A stretch of 19,363 nucleotides of DNA from Mxb001 sp049431945 (lineage in GTDB: Bacteria > Actinomycetota > Actinomycetes > S36-B12): NCBI GenBank assembly GCA_049431945.1, contig JBMTDJ010000034.1:1-19363 (forward strand), written 5' to 3'. The number at the start of each line of letters is the position of its first letter. Position 1 is the first letter of the stretch. Both the position numbers and the translations under genes were made by a program. Shown here one piece after another: positions 15,583 to 19,363 of the stretch. The notes under the pieces were generated by a model. It worked only from the letters and a program-made list of their open reading frames with translations, was not told the origin of the DNA and ran no database searches.

Positions 15583-16319
15583 CAGGCCACTTCGCCGCTC
15601 GACGCGTCCTTGGGGACGTCGAAGTAGGCAGCACGAACCTTGGGCTCGAGGAAAACTCGATCCGGGGGCCCCTCGGCAATGATCTTTCCGACGTCCAAGA
15701 CGAGTACCCGCGACGCGACCATGGCGAGAAGTTCGAGCCGATGCTCGATCAACAGCACTGCGATTCCGTACTCCTGAGCAAGCTTGCGGACGATCAAGTC
15801 GATTTCGTCTATTTCCGATCCGGTGAGCCCAGATGCCGGCTCATCGAGTAGAACGATCTTCGGATCGCGCAAGAGTAGACACGCGAGCATGAGCTTGCGA
15901 CGCTCAAGAGTCTCCAGTGACCCCGTTTCCGCGCTGAGCGGGGCCCGCATGCGAACGAACTCGGTTGCCCATTCCAGTCGCAATCGCGACGGATACGGCT
16001 TGTAGGCCTTCCGAGATGCCTTGAGCGTCTCGCCTACCGTCAGAGCCGCTGGGACTATTGGTCGCTGGTAACTGCGGACCAATCCTCGGCGCACCCGGCC
16101 ACGCATTGGGATTTTCGCAACGGATTCCCCTTCAAAGGTGACGTCACCACCGTGCCGAAGTTGGCGGCCGGATAGAACCTCGAAGAGGCTGGTCTTGCCG
16201 GCCCCATTGGGGCCGGCAAGACCGACAACCTCTGCCTGTTCCACATCCAAGGAGACTTCCTCCAGGATGCTGCGACCTCCGAGCTCAAGCGAGATCGATG
16301 AACAGGACAGAAGAGCCAT
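15582..16319 (-). CDS. livG: ABC transporter ATP-binding protein, LivG type, with degenerate signature
   Basis: A 245-residue LivG-type ATPase. Walker A is GPNGAGKTS (36-44), Walker B is KIVLLDEPASGL (154-165), and the switch His is His193 in LLIEHRLELL. The signature region reads SLETLERRKLMLACLL (134-149), where relatives have roughly LPYGQQRRLEIARAL. The glycine of the signature is missing and appears replaced by Leu138. The frame is open to a GTG at 16346, but that would overlap livK and lacks a ribosome site. ATG 16319 has AAGGA about 10 bases upstream and lies 17 bases after the livK stop, so it is chosen. It probably forms a heterodimer with LivF. Confidence 0.92.
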   Translation of the reverse strand: MALLSCSSISLELGGRSILEEVSLDVEQAEVVGLAGPNGAGKTSLFEVLSGRQLRHGGDVTFEGESVAKIPMRGRVRRGLVRSYQRPIVPAALTVGETLKASRKAYKPYPSRLRLEWATEFVRMRAPLSAETGSLETLERRKLMLACLLLRDPKIVLLDEPASGLTGSEIDEIDLIVRKLAQEYGIAVLLIEHRLELLAMVASRVLVLDVGKIIAEGPPDRVFLEPKVRAAYFDVPKDASSGEVA

Positions 16320-16336
16320 CTGGGAGCGTCCTTCCA

Positions 16337-17692
16337 CTACATCCACGGAGGAGCGACGAACTGTGCCTCAGCGTCATTGAACGGATCGATGACAGTGTGA
16401 CGGCCGCCTTGCACTTGGTAGAAGTAGTGCGTCGTGCCCTGGCTTGCATCCGAAACGTCGTTCGGGAAGCTCGGAACCACTCCGTTCGCGAAGTTGATGT
16501 AACCAGTCACGCCGTTGTACGGGTTCGAAGCAATGAACTCGTTAACCGCAGTGAAGTCCGCCGGGTCGGTGCTGTTCCACGCCTGTGCGAGAACGTTGAT
16601 CATGTCGTAGCACCAAGCGGGGTACACCATGCCCATGGTGACATCGTTGGTTCCCGTGGCGGCGTGGTACGCCTCACGGAAGGCAACGTCTTCGGCACTC
16701 GTGTTGCCGGTGCCGATCACAGTTCCCCAGACAAAGCCCTCGGCCGAGTCACCCGCGATGTCGAGGTATTCGGGCTGCGAAGGTCCGTACTGCAGGTAGA
16801 CCAGCGAGCCTTCGACCGGATCGGCCGCGAACTGCTGTGAGAAGGATGCGAGCTCCGCACCGATCCAGTGGTCGACCATGATCACACCGGCGTCATTGGC
16901 AGCGAGCTTCTGGAGCACCGGGCCCCAGTCCTTGGTCCCCGCAGTGATGTCGATGACCTCACCGAGCTGCCACTGCCCGCCAGAAGCCTCGATTGCCTCG
17001 ATCGTGGCGGTCGCGATGTTCTGGTTGTAGGCAGTGTCACCACGGATGATGTCCACCGTGGTGTTCTTCGGGGTCCACTGACCTGAATCGGCCAGGTTCG
17101 ACAGGAACTTCACGAAGCCGGACCCGTAGTATGTCTCTGGTGGATCGACGAAGTAGTTGCCGTACTTAGCCGGATCCGAGGCTCGGATCACCTGCGCGTC
17201 GATGTTCGTGTCACCGCTCATGTACGGAGCTCCATACGCGGCCGCGGCCTCGAGCGCCGGCGGCGGGATGATCACGAACGGACTGACGAATGCCGCTACT
17301 CCCTCACCGGACAACTTCTGGAACCCGGCGGTGATGCCTTCGGGAGTCAGGATGTCGATGTCGGTCACACTGAAGTCAATGGGACGCCCGCCGACACCAC
17401 CGGCGGCGTTGATCTCATCTTTGGCCAGGGTGGCCCCATTCAGGCAGTCCGCGTGGTCGGCGATACCGGCCGGTCCGGACTGAGCAATTGGCAGGCCGAC
17501 CAGAATCGGTTCGCCTGAAGCCTCTGCGGCAGCTTCATCTCCCCCCGAATCAGCCGCAGCCGCCTCTTCGGTGACGCTGCCTTCCTGAGCGGTGTCTTCC
17601 TGAGCACCACCACCTGAACTTCCGCAGGCAGTCAGAACTAGGGAAAGCGCGGCCACCGAACCGGCTGCCGTCATCCATCGAGATCTCTTCAT
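16337..17692 (-). CDS. livK: Substrate-binding lipoprotein of an amide/branched-chain amino acid ABC transporter
   Basis: A 451-residue periplasmic-binding-type protein of the Leu/Ile/Val/amide (Peripla_BP_6) family. It has a lipoprotein signal: a basic N-terminus (MKRSRW), a hydrophobic core and lipobox LTAC with Cys23 as the lipidation site. A Ser/Gly/Ala/Glu-rich linker (24-60) follows, then the mature fold starting at ILVGLPIAQSGP. Family features are ATLAKDEINAAGGVGGRPID, the central LQKLAANDAGVIMVDHW and a long C-terminal lobe. It captures the substrate outside the cell for LivFGHM. It is the first gene of the minus-strand operon, with ATG 17692 preceded by GGGAGG, and faces the GAF-LuxR gene. 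The ligand is inferred from dmfA2 to be a formamide-like compound. Confidence 0.92.
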   Translation of the reverse strand: MKRSRWMTAAGSVAALSLVLTACGSSGGGAQEDTAQEGSVTEEAAAADSGGDEAAAEASGEPILVGLPIAQSGPAGIADHADCLNGATLAKDEINAAGGVGGRPIDFSVTDIDILTPEGITAGFQKLSGEGVAAFVSPFVIIPPPALEAAAAYGAPYMSGDTNIDAQVIRASDPAKYGNYFVDPPETYYGSGFVKFLSNLADSGQWTPKNTTVDIIRGDTAYNQNIATATIEAIEASGGQWQLGEVIDITAGTKDWGPVLQKLAANDAGVIMVDHWIGAELASFSQQFAADPVEGSLVYLQYGPSQPEYLDIAGDSAEGFVWGTVIGTGNTSAEDVAFREAYHAATGTNDVTMGMVYPAWCYDMINVLAQAWNSTDPADFTAVNEFIASNPYNGVTGYINFANGVVPSFPNDVSDASQGTTHYFYQVQGGRHTVIDPFNDAEAQFVAPPWM

Positions 17693-17766
17693 GTGGCCTC
17701 CCAGTCACATTTGGGGCGCAATCCACCCACTCACGCGAACCTCACCAGCCAGCGGGTCCTATGGGT

Positions 17767-17796
17767 ATCGGTAGATCTGCCGATCTTTGGCATCGG
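17767..17796. promoter_or_regulatory. Palindromic operator candidate with a third half-site
   Basis: In the 164-base gap between the divergent starts of livK (17692) and the LuxR-type regulator (17857) lies ATCGGTAGATCTGCCGAT (17767-17784). It is an 18-bp palindrome with a single mismatched pair. A third arm, ATCGG (17792-17796), pairs with the right arm across 7 bases. LuxR-type HTH dimers commonly bind such dyads, and the position suits control of both promoters by the adjacent regulator. The symmetry is seen directly; binding is inference. Confidence 0.55.
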
Positions 17797-17856
17797 TTTG
17801 ATAAAGGATCACTCAATTTCCCGTACACCAGCCCCCTTTGATGGCACTGTGGGACA

Positions 17857-18870
17857 GTGTCAGGGAACCTCCAGGCCGCGATCCGTACGGCAGGGTCCCT
17901 CGCTGCCATCGCTTCTGACCACGAGTCGGCGCGAGTGAGAGCCGAAGCCGTGCTCAATGAACTGCAGGAGCTGATCCCGGCCGTGGCCGGCGAGATCGTC
18001 GCCCTTGATCCCGTCACCAAACAATCGGTCGTCCTGGCCTCGCACGGATACAGCGACGAAGTTCTCGATCACCTGCACAGCCAGGAGTTCTTCAATGACA
18101 TGGAGATCCTGAACCTCCCCGCCACGGGACGACCGACCCGCATGAAGGACCTGCCCGGGGATCCGCTGGATAACTGGGCCGTGTCTGAATTTCTCATCCC
18201 CGCTGGATATCGCGAAGGCTTAACCATGTGCCTGCGCACGTCCGATGGGCGCTTCGTCGGGATGATGAATGTGTCCACGGCTGACACCGCGCACCCGTCC
18301 GACATCGCTCGGGATGTTCTCGAGCGGCTATGCACTGCGCTGGGAAATATGGCAGATCCGTTGCGGTCTCGAGGATGGGTCGCCTCTCTACTGGGCTCCT
18401 CCGCGATGGCCATCGGCTTGGACGCGCAAGGTAGGGCCATCGACCTTCCGGGGGTGCCGCGCCACGATCTGCTCTCCGGGGAGACCGAGCTGCTGCGCGT
18501 CGCCCGGCGTTCGGCCCGAATGACTTCATGGTCGTCGTTCGTGTGGTCTGACGCAGGCGACTACTTCCGCGTGCGCGTACTACCGTGCAAGGCAGAGGAA
18601 CCAATGACGACATTAGTGAGTCTGGACGCGATTGATGTCGGGCCCTTTACCCACCGAGAACTCGAAGTGCTTACGCTCGCAGCGGAAGGGCTATCCAACG
18701 GAGAAATCGGTGATGCCCTCGTGGTGTCGAGCCGGACCGTGGCCACCCATATCGAGCACATCCTCGACAAGACCAGTGCGCCCAATCGTGCGGCAGCAGC
18801 TGCTTATGCACTTCGCGAAGGCCTCATCCTGGGCAAAGTGGATCGGCGGGATCAGCCAAACCATTCGTAA
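17857..18870 (+). CDS. GAF-domain LuxR-family transcriptional regulator
   Basis: A 337-residue regulator. Residues ~25-165 look like a GAF sensor domain (AEAVLNELQELIPAVAGEIV, REGLTMCLRTSDGRFVGMMNVS). Residues ~260-325 form a LuxR-type helix-turn-helix: FTHRELEVLTLAAEGLSNGE, then IGDALVVSSRTVATHIEHIL, with the conserved E-x-E-V-L and V-x-T-H. It has no receiver domain, so it probably senses a ligand rather than a phosphate signal. Start GTG 17857 is the first after an in-frame TGA at 17839; its ribosome site is weak. It is divergent from the transporter-dimethylformamidase operon and is the likely inducer-sensing regulator of it (inference). Confidence 0.88.
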   Translation: MSGNLQAAIRTAGSLAAIASDHESARVRAEAVLNELQELIPAVAGEIVALDPVTKQSVVLASHGYSDEVLDHLHSQEFFNDMEILNLPATGRPTRMKDLPGDPLDNWAVSEFLIPAGYREGLTMCLRTSDGRFVGMMNVSTADTAHPSDIARDVLERLCTALGNMADPLRSRGWVASLLGSSAMAIGLDAQGRAIDLPGVPRHDLLSGETELLRVARRSARMTSWSSFVWSDAGDYFRVRVLPCKAEEPMTTLVSLDAIDVGPFTHRELEVLTLAAEGLSNGEIGDALVVSSRTVATHIEHILDKTSAPNRAAAAAYALREGLILGKVDRRDQPNHS

Positions 18871-18909
18871 CACGAAGACTCTAAGTCCGAGTACACGATG
18901 AGTGCCAGC

Positions 18910-18941
18910 GAGCCCCGCAGCGATTGATCGCTGCGGGGCTC
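18910..18941. terminator. Strong bidirectional stem-loop between convergent genes
   Basis: The arm GAGCCCCGCAGCGA (18910-18923) and its exact complement TCGCTGCGGGGCTC (18928-18941) form a perfect 14-bp GC-rich stem with loop TTGA. It lies between the end of the LuxR-type gene (18870) and the end of fhs (18966), which are convergent. No T tract follows on either strand, as is common for actinobacterial terminators. Confidence 0.8.
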
Positions 18942-18965
18942 CAGACTTCCTGGTGAGGTGGGGGC

Positions 18966-19363
18966 CTAGAACAGGCCCACTACGGTGCCATCAACAAGGT
19001 TGATCTTCTCTGCGGACGGCACCTTGGGCAGGCCCGGCATCGTCATGATGTCGCCGCAGATGACCACGACGAACTCCGCGCCTGCCGAGAGCCGCACCTC
19101 GCGCACGTCGAGGCTGTGGCCTGTCGGTGCGCCACGCAGCGCCGGATCGGTGGAGAAGGAGTACTGCGTCTTGGCGATGCAAACCGGCAGATGGCCGTAG
19201 CCCATGTCCTGCAGTTCGCGCAGTTGCGTGCGTACCTTGGAGTTCGCGGTGACCTCGTCGGCGCGGTACACGCGGGTGGCGAGGGCCTCGATCTTCTCCC
19301 ACAACGTGGCCTCGTCCGGGTAGACGAAGGTGACCTCGCTGGGCTGCTCGCAGATCTCGACGA
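18966..19363 (-). CDS. fhs: Formate-tetrahydrofolate ligase, C-terminal part (cut by window end)
   Basis: Fhs joins formate to tetrahydrofolate with ATP to give 10-formyl-THF. About 132 C-terminal residues are present. Diagnostic parts are YGHLPVCIAKTQYSFSTDPA, then GAPTGHSLDVREVRLSAGAEF, GDIMTMPGLPKVPSAEKINL and the terminal GLF. The frame runs open through the right edge of the window (ICEQPSEVTFVYPDEATLWEK before residue 19304), so the N-terminal ~420 residues lie outside. It is not in the dmf operon: it is convergent with the LuxR-type gene across a strong hairpin. Its GC-rich codon use matches the fds region rather than the dmf module. Confidence 0.94.
   Translation of the reverse strand, partial: VEICEQPSEVTFVYPDEATLWEKIEALATRVYRADEVTANSKVRTQLRELQDMGYGHLPVCIAKTQYSFSTDPALRGAPTGHSLDVREVRLSAGAEFVVVICGDIMTMPGLPKVPSAEKINLVDGTVVGLF

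Noticed and set aside
1..19363. CRISPR array or insertion sequence
   Set aside because: No regularly spaced repeats, transposase frames or terminal inverted repeats were seen; the only clear tandem repeat is the coding repeat at 7342-7437.

Overview
This window comes from a high-GC Gram-positive bacterium, most likely an actinobacterium. Most genes are GC-rich at third codon positions, GTG starts are common, GGAGG-type ribosome sites are strong, and the NAD-dependent formate dehydrogenase and formate-tetrahydrofolate ligase are of a kind found in actinobacteria. I cannot name the genus.

Layout. 1-1057: a possible degenerate CIRCE-like repeat at the left edge, a glyoxalase/VOC protein (minus) and a divergent isochorismatase-family hydrolase (plus). 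1058-7135: a formate oxidation locus. fdhD (minus) is divergent from an overlapping operon fdsG-fdsB-fdsA-fdsD (plus) for a soluble, molybdenum, Cys-type, NAD-dependent formate dehydrogenase. 7207-9693: a small protein with no basic residues built of ~16-residue repeats, a Cupin_3 protein, tRNA-Thr(UGU), a GyrI-like protein and an MFS transporter. 9694-10131: 438 bases with no convincing intact gene, ending in what may be a truncated gene. 10132-18870: a module of visibly lower GC. On the minus strand it holds livK-livG-livF-livH-livM and an N,N-dimethylformamidase large subunit (dmfA2). A GAF-LuxR regulator is transcribed divergently, with an 18-bp near-palindrome in the shared promoter region. 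18910-18941: a strong hairpin between convergent genes. 18966-19363: the C-terminal part of formate-tetrahydrofolate ligase (fhs), cut by the window end.

The main result is the 12448-13977 gene. Its first ~370 residues are a LivM-type ABC permease. Its last ~135 residues look like the complete small subunit (DmfA1) of dimethylformamidase, and the large-subunit gene follows 15 bases later. The enzyme's small subunit therefore appears covalently attached to the cytoplasmic end of the importer that probably brings in its substrate. This would tether the hydrolase to the membrane at the exit of the transporter. A Shine-Dalgarno-like GGAGG sits at the junction, 6 bases before an in-frame CTG, and the frame from there is 133 codons. 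It may be a relic of a once separate dmfA1 start or a still-used internal start.

Proposed logic (inference): LivK and LivFGHM import a small amide such as dimethylformamide. The DmfA1/DmfA2 enzyme cuts it to formate and an amine. Formate is oxidised to CO2 with NADH formation by FdsGBAD, or enters the folate one-carbon pool through Fhs. No amine-degrading genes are visible, so the true substrate and the fate of the amine are open.
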